This document shows positions 1 through 8,365 of a stretch of DNA of 64,000 bases, one piece after another. Position 1 is the stretch's first letter. Every line of letters starts with the position of its first letter. The notes under the pieces were generated by a model. That model was not told the origin of the DNA and ran no database searches. It saw only the letters and a list, made by a program, of their open reading frames with translations. A program made the translations under genes and the position numbers. This stretch comes from an uncultured Desulfosarcina sp. (GTDB lineage Bacteria > Desulfobacterota > Desulfobacteria > Desulfobacterales > Desulfosarcinaceae): the NCBI RefSeq assembly GCF_963668215.1, contig NZ_OY764190.1, positions 5,642,001 to 5,706,000 of the forward strand. The letters are read 5' to 3'.

Positions 1-1505
1 ACAACGATTCGATAGCGGTCATGAGGATAGTCAAGCGTCAAAGAATTTTCCAGTTTATTTCGGATCTCTGCTTCTTCGTTGTAAGCGACGATCAACAAAG
101 TGAGACTTGGCCAATTATTCTCGTGAACCTTGTTGTGTACAGGCTTCAGTGCTGCAAAAACTGAGACAATACATGGGAACCCAAAATAAGTATAGGCCAA
201 TAAAACAGCCAACAGATATGCGAAAAATGGGGCGCCGTCAATGTACAGAGGAAGATAGATTATCAGGCTACAGAGCGACACAAAAAGGGCTACGACAAGT
301 ATCCGCTCTGTTATGCTCTCCCTGTTTTCTATTATTTGCCGATCCTCCCGGACGGTCTGCCATTTATAAATGACCACCCCGCGCAGCCGCAGGAGAATTC
401 CATAAGCGGCTGAAAAAATGACAAGGAAATAATAGTAAGGATAATAAAACAGCGGCTGGGATGCCGTTTTTGTTTCAGCCTGATAATTTCCGATCAAAGC
501 CAATAAAAATATCAGGTAATAGGGTCCCAACATAATCATATAGAAAGAGACGAAGCGTCCTTGAGCAAAAAGGCCGTAAATACTAAGTAGCCAATGCGCA
601 CATAGCAGGAACGCGGAAAACCAGCGGAGAATCTTATGGGACAGGATCAAAAAAGAAAAACGACCGACCTTCAATGGATTAAGACACCCAGGAACCTGCA
701 ATATCCCGTTAAAACTGCGGTTTACGATGCGTTTTTTACGCTTAAATTCTTTTCCAAAATCCCCTGCAGGTCTCTCTGTGCACCAGGCATTGGGTTCGAA
801 AATCCCGCGAAACCCTTTGACAATGATCTGTAAGGGATTAACGAAATCATTAATATCAGTTTCGTTAAGAGGTTGCCACAATTCGGTTCGTATCGCGTAA
901 ATGGCCCCATCGCCGCCGACGACTGATGCAAAATCTGATTCCCATTTCTTCAGACGAATTTCGTAGTCCCAATAGCCTCGTTCACTTTTTCCTGCGGCAT
1001 TGTTTTCTTCAACATAACGGGCATGACCGACCACATATCCAATTCTCTGATCGGCAAAATGTTTGACCAGATTCCTGATTGCTTGAACGTTGTAGAGAGC
1101 ATTGGCATCGGAAAAGACGACAATTTCCGAGTCAATAATCTGCAAAGCTTGATTAAGTCCTGCGGTCTTGCCATTCCTTTTGCTGGTACGCAACAGTTTG
1201 ACGCCGGAGTCCTTGAATTCCTGCACAATGCTTTCTGTTGCATCGGTTGAACCGTCAGAAACGACCATTATCGATAATTTTTCTTTCGGGTAATTAAGCT
1301 GCAAAGCGTTAAAAAGTTTGTCACGAATAACTTTCTCTTCGTTAAATGCTGAAATAACTAAAGTTACCATCGGACAATACTGAGTATCGGCATAATGGCG
1401 TTGGCGGAACAAACGCGCCAAGACCCAAAGTAACACCGGGTACCCTACATAAATATAGATAATCAAAAGGGACAGCAGCAGATAGACAATGTCGTGGAAT
1501 TGCAT
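1..1505 (-). CDS. Tandem-domain family 2 glycosyltransferase, C-terminus beyond window edge
   Basis: Open frame of 501 codons from ATG at 1505 to the left edge with no stop. An N-terminal membrane segment (about residues 5-25) precedes a GT2 domain starting near residue 40, with VTLVISAFNEE, VVSDGSTD and a VVFSDANA metal-binding-type motif. Several hydrophobic segments follow (about 300-350 and 375-455), as in processive CESA-like transferases. Near residue 463 a second GT2 start appears in the same frame (LTLLIVAYNEE, then RNKLENSLTLDYP), closely resembling the first domain's RDKLFNALQLNYP. The protein is therefore a two-catalytic-domain transferase or an in-frame fusion of duplicated genes. 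The ATG directly follows the TAA of the upstream pseudogene remnant. It is the last gene of the EPS block, and sugar and linkage cannot be told. Confidence 0.85.
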   Translation of the reverse strand, partial: MQFHDIVYLLLSLLIIYIYVGYPVLLWVLARLFRQRHYADTQYCPMVTLVISAFNEEKVIRDKLFNALQLNYPKEKLSIMVVSDGSTDATESIVQEFKDSGVKLLRTSKRNGKTAGLNQALQIIDSEIVVFSDANALYNVQAIRNLVKHFADQRIGYVVGHARYVEENNAAGKSERGYWDYEIRLKKWESDFASVVGGDGAIYAIRTELWQPLNETDINDFVNPLQIIVKGFRGIFEPNAWCTERPAGDFGKEFKRKKRIVNRSFNGILQVPGCLNPLKVGRFSFLILSHKILRWFSAFLLCAHWLLSIYGLFAQGRFVSFYMIMLGPYYLIFLLALIGNYQAETKTASQPLFYYPYYYFLVIFSAAYGILLRLRGVVIYKWQTVREDRQIIENRESITERILVVALFVSLCSLIIYLPLYIDGAPFFAYLLAVLLAYTYFGFPCIVSVFAALKPVHNKVHENNWPSLTLLIVAYNEEAEIRNKLENSLTLDYPHDRYRIV

Positions 1506-2195
1506 TTAGTTACCTTTCGCTCTTGAGCAGTGAAATCCCACGGGCAAGAAAATAAACATTGAACAACAAAGCAAGTTGAAAAACAGAAAGAATGTTCTTT
1601 TTATCATGCACTTTATGCAGGGCAAAAGCAAAGACGGGATCATCAAGGCCAGCGCGATAGTAATAATAAAACGGCTATCGATTGCAAAGAGCAAACCAAA
1701 TAACAGCGCAAAAACAAAAAGAGGGAGACTCAAACTCGGCAATTCACGCGGCATCACCCCGTGAAAAAATATACCTTTCCAGTTACTGATTCCACGCCAC
1801 ATCTCTTTCTTGAAGAAATGCCGTAAATCCCTTGTTTCACCGTGATGAACTACCAGAATTCTAAAATCCGAAACAATTTTGCCTTACTGTGCAAGTTGCA
1901 AAAAAATATCGTAATCTTGACAGGATGTGAGTTTTTCGTAAAATTTATAAATTTTTATAAAGGTGTCTTTTTGAATTAACATGTTCATCGATTCCAACAA
2001 GGTCGTTTCAAAACAACCGATTTGTTTCTCCGAATCTGACACTAGGATTTCTGTACCCAGGTGGGATTTTCAGGTATAAGGGGAGGGCGCCAAAGCAGAC
2101 TACTTCCAACTTGAGAGATCTAAGATTCTTCGTTCTTTGCCGGAATAATAACTGTAAATTTCGGCTTAGCTATTCCTTTTTGATATTTTGATAAA
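1506..2195 (-). pseudogene. Degraded family 2 glycosyltransferase
   Basis: Pieces of a GT2 protein are recognisable in order on the minus strand. The N-terminal strand KFTVIIPAKNEES (about 2162-2123) is followed at once by TAG at 2122-2120. A short PENPTWVQK piece comes next. After a frame change, GCFETTLLESMNMLIQKDTF, SCQDYDIFLQLAQ, a TAA at 1886-1884, and VVHHGETRDLRHFFKKE follow, ending in a hydrophobic tail. The stretch of roughly 100 residues that normally holds the nucleotide-sugar-binding aspartates is missing. Two stops, a frame change and an internal deletion make this a multi-lesion relic rather than a sequencing slip. An ATG at 1802 opens a 98-codon tail, which is only the membrane C-terminus of the dead gene. 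Confidence 0.8.
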
Positions 2196-2223
2196 AATTT
2201 TCTATCGTCCTAAACGTCAATCA

Positions 2224-3855
2224 TCAGATATTAGTTTTTCTCAAAAAATTTTTCTTAACGCTATTACTTGATCCATTTAACAGATTCTTTAAATATTTCA
2301 AAATATCCTTTAATTTCTCCTTGGGAATTATATTTAATGTAACTAATATTAAAATATACGTCATCCCCAAAAGACCTTTAATAACTGCTTCCAACAGGAA
2401 TATAAATTTTTCATTAATAATGAAAATCAGTTTTCCACCTTTAAAACCATCTAAATTAAAATAAATTAAAATCTTGTTTAATGAAGGAAGAATATTAGAT
2501 TTTACGAACAAAGATATGGAATCATTGTCCAAGGTTAGCGGGTTTATTATTAAAAATAAAATAATGGCCGACGCTGTAAAAATGAATATTTTCCACCATT
2601 CATAAGAAATTTTATAAAACCTATTCGCGAAATAATAACTTATAGAACATTGAAATATATAGGATATTAAGGCTGCTAAAAAGGCTCCTTTTATGCCAAA
2701 ATATTTTATAAATACAATGTAAAAAATAACACTTATGAGCGCAGTTGCAATTTGTATTTGTGAGATTTTCAATGTTTTTTTTGCGTATATCAATCCGAAC
2801 ATCAGATGGTAATATGTATTGAAACAAATCCTGGCAAATACGGCAATGAAGCCAACTGTAGATGGTATCCAGAATTCTTTCGGAGTCATTATTTTTATCA
2901 GCAAAGGTATTTCCAGTGAAAGGATCAGACCTGCAAATACCATTATAGCCAGATGAATGGTAACAACATCTGATATAATTTTTGGTCCATTGTGAGAATC
3001 ACAAATTTCCATTCGCTTCGGAATCCATGTTTTCATAAATGGTTCCTGAAAAAACAAACCAAGAAGCATTGAAAATTTCATGACCATGGAATAAACACCG
3101 ATTTCAGCCAAGCCTAAAAATGTTCTCAAGATAATTCGATCAGCATTAGTCCTGATAAACATTGCAGCATATCCGGGAATCAGAGGAGCACTAAAATAGA
3201 TAAGTTCTTTTGCATCATTTTTGTTAAAATGAAATTTCGTTTTTGATAGAGTATAGGTGTTGTAAATCAGAAAAAATGTCAAAGCGGTTATAAGATGTGA
3301 ATAAAGCACGCCCAGAATACCCAAGCGCAAAATAACAATAAAATATATATTTAGTGTTACCGCCAAAATAAGCCTTAAAAGAGAAAATATCGATACGAGT
3401 ACAGACCGTTGCCGTATTAAAAGGTATTGCTGCCCTGTGTAAGCCATTGAATCAATCATAAACGAACAGATTGACAGAATGATATATAATCCCAAGCCAT
3501 ATTCTCCAAAAGCTAAATAGGCAATAGGCTTGTTTAGTACGACAGCAGGAAGGCATACCGCAGCGCAAATCAGGAACATTGTGAACATCGCTGTTGATAT
3601 GAGGGCATTTCGATCCTCTTCTGATTCTCTTTCGAAATAAAATCTATTTACTGCACTTGCAATCCCGTATGAGACCAGTATGGAAAGAACTGAGGTGACA
3701 ACTTCGATCATTCCGAGGATTCCGTATCCTTCGCTACCAAGCAAATGCGCATAAATAGGTAGCATGACAAATCCAACAGCTTTTTCAAGGACTGAAGCCA
3801 TGGCATATATCAATGCATTTTTTAGCGTACTCTCTATATCTGATTTTGTTGCCAT
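2224..3855 (-). CDS. Polysaccharide flippase (Wzx/MOP superfamily)
   Basis: A 543-residue, very hydrophobic protein with about 12-14 predicted membrane spans. It begins with a cytoplasmic lead (DIESTLKNALIYAMASVLEK) and the GFVMLPIYAHLLGSEGYG region typical of Wzx/RfbX-like exporters. Such proteins flip undecaprenyl-linked repeat units across the inner membrane. A long C-terminal extension with extra hydrophobic stretches and a basic tail exceeds the usual 420-480 residues. Its DNA is clearly AT-richer than the dehydrogenase and export genes of the locus, consistent with exchange of the distal, strain-specific part of the cluster. It lies upstream of the dead GT2 and downstream of a GT2 gene, as expected for a Wzx/Wzy-type locus. 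No Wzy polymerase was recognised. Confidence 0.85.
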   Translation of the reverse strand: MATKSDIESTLKNALIYAMASVLEKAVGFVMLPIYAHLLGSEGYGILGMIEVVTSVLSILVSYGIASAVNRFYFERESEEDRNALISTAMFTMFLICAAVCLPAVVLNKPIAYLAFGEYGLGLYIILSICSFMIDSMAYTGQQYLLIRQRSVLVSIFSLLRLILAVTLNIYFIVILRLGILGVLYSHLITALTFFLIYNTYTLSKTKFHFNKNDAKELIYFSAPLIPGYAAMFIRTNADRIILRTFLGLAEIGVYSMVMKFSMLLGLFFQEPFMKTWIPKRMEICDSHNGPKIISDVVTIHLAIMVFAGLILSLEIPLLIKIMTPKEFWIPSTVGFIAVFARICFNTYYHLMFGLIYAKKTLKISQIQIATALISVIFYIVFIKYFGIKGAFLAALISYIFQCSISYYFANRFYKISYEWWKIFIFTASAIILFLIINPLTLDNDSISLFVKSNILPSLNKILIYFNLDGFKGGKLIFIINEKFIFLLEAVIKGLLGMTYILILVTLNIIPKEKLKDILKYLKNLLNGSSNSVKKNFLRKTNI

Positions 3856-3935
3856 ATCGTTCTTTAGTATATATTTGACTTTTAGGGATTTTAGATGGGT
3901 TACATTGCCATTAAAATTGACAGATAGTAATTTAT

Positions 3936-4041
3936 ACCTAAAGTAAGTGTTTCGCCTTTTTTGAAAAATAAGGAAAAAAATATAATTTCAATAGCTTACG
4001 TACTGATTTTTCCCTCAAAAGGCGAAACACCTACTTTAGGT
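3936..4041. repeat. GTTTCGCC palindromic element, copy 1
   Basis: A 106-bp inverted-repeat unit. The left arm ACCTAAAGTAAGTGTTTCGC and right arm match as reverse complements with one mismatch over 21 bp. Pairing continues inward through CTTTTTTGAAAAAT against ATTTTTCCCTCAAAAG. The central part contains TTACGTACTG. The core (3949-4028) recurs at 6940-7018. It has no coding potential and could fold into a long hairpin between the flippase and GT2 genes. Confidence 0.75.
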
Positions 4042-4150
4042 TATAATCATCCAAACAAAGACGCGGAGCAAAATTACCGTCTGCTGGTTCTGACTATTTC
4101 AGAACTCTGGCAATATTTTCCTCCTTTAAGTTCCCTACGGGGCTTTCCCG

Positions 4151-4212
4151 TTGGAAGACCGATTTTATTTCTCGCAGGATCGGTAATGCCTTGCCACGTC
4201 TACCACTAAAAG
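4151..4212. repeat. Diverged 60-bp dispersed repeat, copy 1
   Basis: About three quarters of positions match 12600-12663, including GGAAGA, ATTTTATTTCTCG, CCTTGCC and CCACTA. Both copies are intergenic. The rest of the 3856-4425 gap, apart from the palindrome at 3936-4041, shows nothing I recognise. Confidence 0.5.
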
Positions 4213-4425
4213 TCTATTGGAAGGCAAGTTTGGTTACATCTAAAGAGGTGCAAAATTACAGTATTTTATCTATCAACTCTCCTTTCGGGATTAATAAATT
4301 TAATATTTGATATAATACCAGGCACATACACTTATAAATGCCGGAAAAATAAAATTTGTATTACCAAACAAAATGACGGCATTTATCGAGAAGGCGATAC
4401 AAGACCTTCTGATGTTGATCCCGAA

Positions 4426-5325
4426 TTATATACTTACTGCAGATAACCAATTCCATTCCAATAATAAATCCCTTAAAAGATCACGACGACACATGATAAT
4501 ACGCCGTGCTACAAACCTAAATAATCTTATCTTTTCAGCAATGCTGATCGGAGAATTCCGAATTGCCTTGAGATAAGCGATATTTTTTTTCCAATTCGGC
4601 AAAAAAAATTTGCGGCTTTGCCCTTGCCAGAAGTCCCGTTGAACGGTATCATTTTTTCGTTCCCAACTGCTAGCTCTCGCATGCATGCGCCGAAAAAAAT
4701 GCGTTTCGGGAATTTCATAAAATTTACCATAAAGAGACATTTCAGCCATAAAATTGACATCAGAGGCAAAGAATGTTCCCTCTCCCATCAGCATAGTCCT
4801 TTCAACCGTAGATCGACGCATCAGTCCATAAATAATGTTGGTAAGTCCGACCTGCTGAAAAAAAGCCTTAAATCTTTCTGTTGGTTTTGGCTGCCGAAGG
4901 TCAAGATTGTCGTCGTAATGTTCTAAAAGTTCACCACGATCATCTATGATATCTGTTTTTCCATAACAGAGAACGGTGTCTGGATTTCCCATCAACACTT
5001 CAAGGCAAACTTCAACCAACCGTGGCGAACACAAATCATCGGCATTGTGCCACCTGAAATATAGGCCTGTGGTGTTCCTGAAAGCTTGATTGTAATTTTT
5101 GGCTGCGCCAATGTTGGAAGTATTTCGAATGTAAACGACGCGGTCGTCCTTTTCTTTAAAATCCCGACATACCTGTTCGGTATTATCGGTGGAAGCATTG
5201 TCAGATATTACCAACTCCAGGTTGTTGTAGGTCTGGTTGAGGACACATCGAATTGCTTCTTCAATATAGGGCTCGCCGTTAAAAACGGGCATTGCTACAC
5301 TAACCAATGGTTTTTCTTCATCCAT
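4426..5325 (-). CDS. Family 2 glycosyltransferase
   Basis: A 299-residue soluble GT-A fold transferase. It starts VSVAMPVFNGEPYIEEAI and has LVISDNASTDNT (nucleotide-binding loop) and RWHNADDLC, where DD provides the metal site. Central SDVNFMAEMSLYGKFYEIPE and a basic C-terminus follow, as in WsaF/EpsE-like O-antigen and EPS transferases. It probably adds one sugar to the lipid-linked repeat unit at the inner face of the membrane. It lies between the PIG-L deacetylase and flippase genes. Donor and acceptor cannot be inferred. Confidence 0.88.
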   Translation of the reverse strand: MDEEKPLVSVAMPVFNGEPYIEEAIRCVLNQTYNNLELVISDNASTDNTEQVCRDFKEKDDRVVYIRNTSNIGAAKNYNQAFRNTTGLYFRWHNADDLCSPRLVEVCLEVLMGNPDTVLCYGKTDIIDDRGELLEHYDDNLDLRQPKPTERFKAFFQQVGLTNIIYGLMRRSTVERTMLMGEGTFFASDVNFMAEMSLYGKFYEIPETHFFRRMHARASSWERKNDTVQRDFWQGQSRKFFLPNWKKNIAYLKAIRNSPISIAEKIRLFRFVARRIIMCRRDLLRDLLLEWNWLSAVSI

Positions 5326-5467
5326 ATTTCAATTCTCCGTCATTTTTCGATTCAATAATCATCCATCGACATTTCGAACGAGTATAACCTTTGGCATCGC
5401 TTTAGCTCTGGAAAAATGGGGTTCTTGGCAACCTAAAGTTCGATTTTGATTGCATTCCTGTTTTTTC

Positions 5468-6112
5468 TTATTTAAGACAGATTTTCCTTGAATAGAAGGC
5501 CTCGGCGTACAAACTCGCAGATTCCATGCCGCGAAGGCGGTTTATCGACCGAAACGTTTCATCGTCAAACCAGTGTTTTCCTCTTTGTGAAACGTATTCG
5601 TCCAAGATGATTTGATTTCTCCTATCAATATATTCAGACTCCAAGGGAACAAAAAAGCTGGGAGCACCCAGATCCCCATCATATTTCGGTATCTCATATT
5701 CTAGAATAAAATGGTTCCGCCATGTATTCCAGGTCAATTCGCTAATGATACGATGATCTTGATGGCGGTCATCTCGATAATGGGTGAAGATTAAATCAGG
5801 TGCAATATCAGTCTTTAGCAGTTCAAAATAATCTTTAACGTCCCAAGCAGAAAAAGGAAGAAATCCATCTCGCCACGATCGAATAACTATCCTTTTATTT
5901 ACTACCGGTTCAAGAAACCGGTCAGCGCTTCGTTCGGCTTCCGCTTTTCTTTTTTCATTAGATGCAAAAACAATCCAATCCACTGATGAAATCGCATACT
6001 CCCTAATTAATTTCAGCAGGGTTCCACCAGCCCCGATTTCGATATCATCGCAATGCGCTCCGAGACAAAGCACACTCAGCGGTGTTTTAGAATCAATCTT
6101 TATGCCAAGCAT
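5468..6112 (-). CDS. PIG-L family N-deacetylase
   Basis: A 214-residue LmbE/PIG-L protein. The zinc-site motif appears as LGAHCDDIEIGAGG near residues 17-30, and the second part HYRDDRHQDH lies near 111-120. Members hydrolyse N-acetyl groups of GlcNAc-type sugars or sugar nucleotides. The start overlaps the end of the upstream nucleotidyltransferase gene by 20 bp, so the two are probably translationally coupled. In this setting it likely deacetylates an acetamido sugar of the repeat unit or its precursor. The exact substrate is unknown. Confidence 0.88.
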   Translation of the reverse strand: MLGIKIDSKTPLSVLCLGAHCDDIEIGAGGTLLKLIREYAISSVDWIVFASNEKRKAEAERSADRFLEPVVNKRIVIRSWRDGFLPFSAWDVKDYFELLKTDIAPDLIFTHYRDDRHQDHRIISELTWNTWRNHFILEYEIPKYDGDLGAPSFFVPLESEYIDRRNQIILDEYVSQRGKHWFDDETFRSINRLRGMESASLYAEAFYSRKICLK

Positions 6113-6914
6113 TCAATTTTTTTCCTGAAACATTGTTTTTGCGCCAGACCTCCCAAGGTGGATTTCCTTTGGAATAGGCTTCATCCAGTTTCTGTTTATC
6201 CTTATATGTATCCATACTGGCCCAAAATCCTTTATGTTCCCATGAAATAAGCGTCCTCTTATCAATCAAACGCTGGAAGGGTTCATTGACAAGTTCATCT
6301 CCCCATTCGACGAAATCAAAGATGCTTTTTTTCAATATGAAGAATCCTGTGTTTATATACAATCCAGAGGATTTAATATGGCTGATACTGTTAACGGTGC
6401 CATCATCATCCCGATTAACCACATGAAAACTTTGTGATGGCTGATAAGCCATAAAACTAGCCGTTGCCTTTTCATTGGATTTGAACCAGTCAATCATGAC
6501 ATCCAAGTTCAGGTCTGTCAGCCCATCAGCATAATTGGCCAAGAATATATTCTCACCGTCCAAGTACTTTTTAACCTGCATGAGCCGCATACCGATGTTC
6601 GAGTTTATACCGGTATCGACAAAGGTGATACGCCAGTCATCTATATCGGTATTCAGCATTTCAATCTTTTTCCCGCCACAGGTAAATACAAAATCATTTG
6701 AAATGGTTTCATCATAGTTGACAAAGTAGTTTTTTATCATGTCCGCCTTATGTCCCAGACAAAGGATAAAATCCTTGTGACCAAAATGGGCATAGTATCT
6801 CATGATATTCCAAAGTATCGGCCGGTAGCCTATCGGAACCATCGGTTTTGGAATATTCTCTGAATATTCACGAAGTCGCATACCCTGTCCGCCACAAAAG
6901 AGAACTACCTTCAT
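6093..6914 (-). CDS. rfbF: Glucose-1-phosphate cytidylyltransferase-like sugar nucleotidyltransferase
   Basis: A 273-residue nucleotidyltransferase. The signature loop is GGQGMRLREYSENIPKPMV and the sugar-binding region is NYADGLTDLNLD. GLYINTGFFILKK, LISWEHKGFWASMDTYKDK and a PPWEVW tail resemble RfbF. RfbF makes CDP-glucose from CTP and glucose-1-phosphate, the entry to CDP-linked 3,6-dideoxy and branched sugars. Nearby C-methyltransferases and an SDR fit such a pathway. However, CDP-glucose 4,6-dehydratase (RfbG) and the 3-dehydrase (RfbH) are absent from this window. The 3' end overlaps the PIG-L gene. Confidence 0.82.
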   Translation of the reverse strand: MKVVLFCGGQGMRLREYSENIPKPMVPIGYRPILWNIMRYYAHFGHKDFILCLGHKADMIKNYFVNYDETISNDFVFTCGGKKIEMLNTDIDDWRITFVDTGINSNIGMRLMQVKKYLDGENIFLANYADGLTDLNLDVMIDWFKSNEKATASFMAYQPSQSFHVVNRDDDGTVNSISHIKSSGLYINTGFFILKKSIFDFVEWGDELVNEPFQRLIDKRTLISWEHKGFWASMDTYKDKQKLDEAYSKGNPPWEVWRKNNVSGKKLNAWHKD

Positions 6915-6939
6915 AAATTAACTCCTTCCTAAAATAGGC

Positions 6940-7018
6940 GTTTCGCCTTTTTTGAAAAATAAGGGAAGACCATAATTTCATTGTCTTACGTACTGATTTT
7001 TCTCTCAAAGGGCGAAAC
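6940..7018. repeat. GTTTCGCC palindromic element, copy 2
   Basis: Matches the core of the element at 3936-4041: GTTTCGCCTTTTTTGAAAAA on the left, TTACGTACTGATTTTTC and GGCGAAAC on the right. Its outer arms are not conserved. It sits just upstream of the rfbF-like gene. Confidence 0.75.
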
Positions 7019-7140
7019 CCTGCGGGATTGCCGATCTCACCACATCTTCTGCGTTAGCCGCCGCGGCGCATAGTACACTATAGGGCCACGACGACTGCCT
7101 TGAATCTGCGGCAAGCTCGACAATCGCCAAATTTAAGTCC

Positions 7141-8313
7141 TTATAATGTATACACGTTAGGGAACACACCCATTTCGTTCATGGTTTGGGAGATCTCGTC
7201 CTTATAGATGCCATTCATGATGATAACGACGTCGGGTTGATATTCTTTGAGGAAACCAGGCTGGACATATTGGCTGCCGATCCCGGGAATAAAGTTGTTT
7301 TCCATATAGGGGTTGATATCAACAACAAACTCAAACAGTCCAATATCTGCAAAATTTGTCAAGAATCCCACTGCTTTTGATCCACCACCCCAGACCATCG
7401 CCCGCTTTCCCTGATCCTTGATTTCCTGCAAACGATTTCGCCAGAAGCCAAGCTGCTCATTGATTTTCATCCGAAAAGCATCAACCCTTTGCTTTTGTTC
7501 GGCGATGCTCTCTTCGATATCAAAGGTTACCGGCGTCGTTTCCTCAGCAGCGACTGCTTCGATAAGCAGGTACTGGTCATCATAATCGAATCGAAGGTCC
7601 AGAATTTTAAAACCGGTTGATCGAAAGAGACGGGCCAGTGAACCAGCGCTAAAATAGCTGCAATGCTCGTAATAGATATCCCAAAAGGCAAAGTCATCAA
7701 GAATCCGGCTGATTTGGGGAACCTCGAAGAAAATAAGCGGTCGGTGTACAGATCCAAATGAATCCCGGATGAGCGTCATGAACGCCTTTGTCTGGTGGAT
7801 ATGCTCCAACGTATGCCGGCAGCAAACCAGCCTGGAAGCAATCTCTCCGTGTTTCAAGCTGTATTGTTCTTTGTAGAATGTCAGGTTTGGATTTTCCTGC
7901 CGCCCGTCTGCATACGCCGGATCGATACCAATCCCTACTCCTCCGGACAATGTGTTGATAAGATTGAGAAAATCACCTTTCCCGCAGCCGATCTCTACAA
8001 TCGTCTGGTTTTTAATATTGTATCGTCCAATCAGATGATGAGAGATACGTGTGAGATATTGCATGAAAGTTTTTGAATGCCCCTGCTGGTCCTCATATCC
8101 CATGGAAAAATAATCGATCGACGTATCGTACAACCGATTGAAAATGAAGCCGCAATCGTTGCAGAAGGCCAGTTCGATATCCTTCCGCGGTACGGCCAGA
8201 GCCTCTTCCCTGGTTTTTAAAGTCACCACGCTAAAAATAGGGGCGTTATCAATCCTGAAAAAACCTTCAACATGGTTTTTATTGCAATTGGGGCAATAGC
8301 TATATCGTATCAT
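7141..8313 (-). CDS. Zinc-ribbon class I SAM C-methyltransferase
   Basis: A 390-residue protein. An N-terminal zinc-ribbon (CPNC near residues 7-10, CNDC near 52-55) is followed by a class I methyltransferase core with VEIGCGKGDFL near residue 106. The C-terminal domain with MVWGGGSKAVGFLTNF and DVVIIMNGIY corresponds to the sugar C-methyltransferase C-terminal domain. This three-part layout is that of TylCIII/NovU-like enzymes, which add a methyl branch to a keto-deoxysugar nucleotide. It is one of two such proteins here (the other ends at 9622). They are paralogues with low identity, so they may act on different carbons, or one may have another substrate. Confidence 0.82.
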   Translation of the reverse strand: MIRYSYCPNCNKNHVEGFFRIDNAPIFSVVTLKTREEALAVPRKDIELAFCNDCGFIFNRLYDTSIDYFSMGYEDQQGHSKTFMQYLTRISHHLIGRYNIKNQTIVEIGCGKGDFLNLINTLSGGVGIGIDPAYADGRQENPNLTFYKEQYSLKHGEIASRLVCCRHTLEHIHQTKAFMTLIRDSFGSVHRPLIFFEVPQISRILDDFAFWDIYYEHCSYFSAGSLARLFRSTGFKILDLRFDYDDQYLLIEAVAAEETTPVTFDIEESIAEQKQRVDAFRMKINEQLGFWRNRLQEIKDQGKRAMVWGGGSKAVGFLTNFADIGLFEFVVDINPYMENNFIPGIGSQYVQPGFLKEYQPDVVIIMNGIYKDEISQTMNEMGVFPNVYTL

Positions 8314-8365
8314 CTTTCACAATAGAAAAGGCGCTGTACAGATATGCAGTCCATCCAACGCCTTA

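Noticed and set aside
1506..1802. A 98-codon membrane protein gene starting at ATG 1802
   Set aside because: It continues upstream in frame as GT2 sequence beyond a nonsense codon, so it is the tail of a pseudogene.
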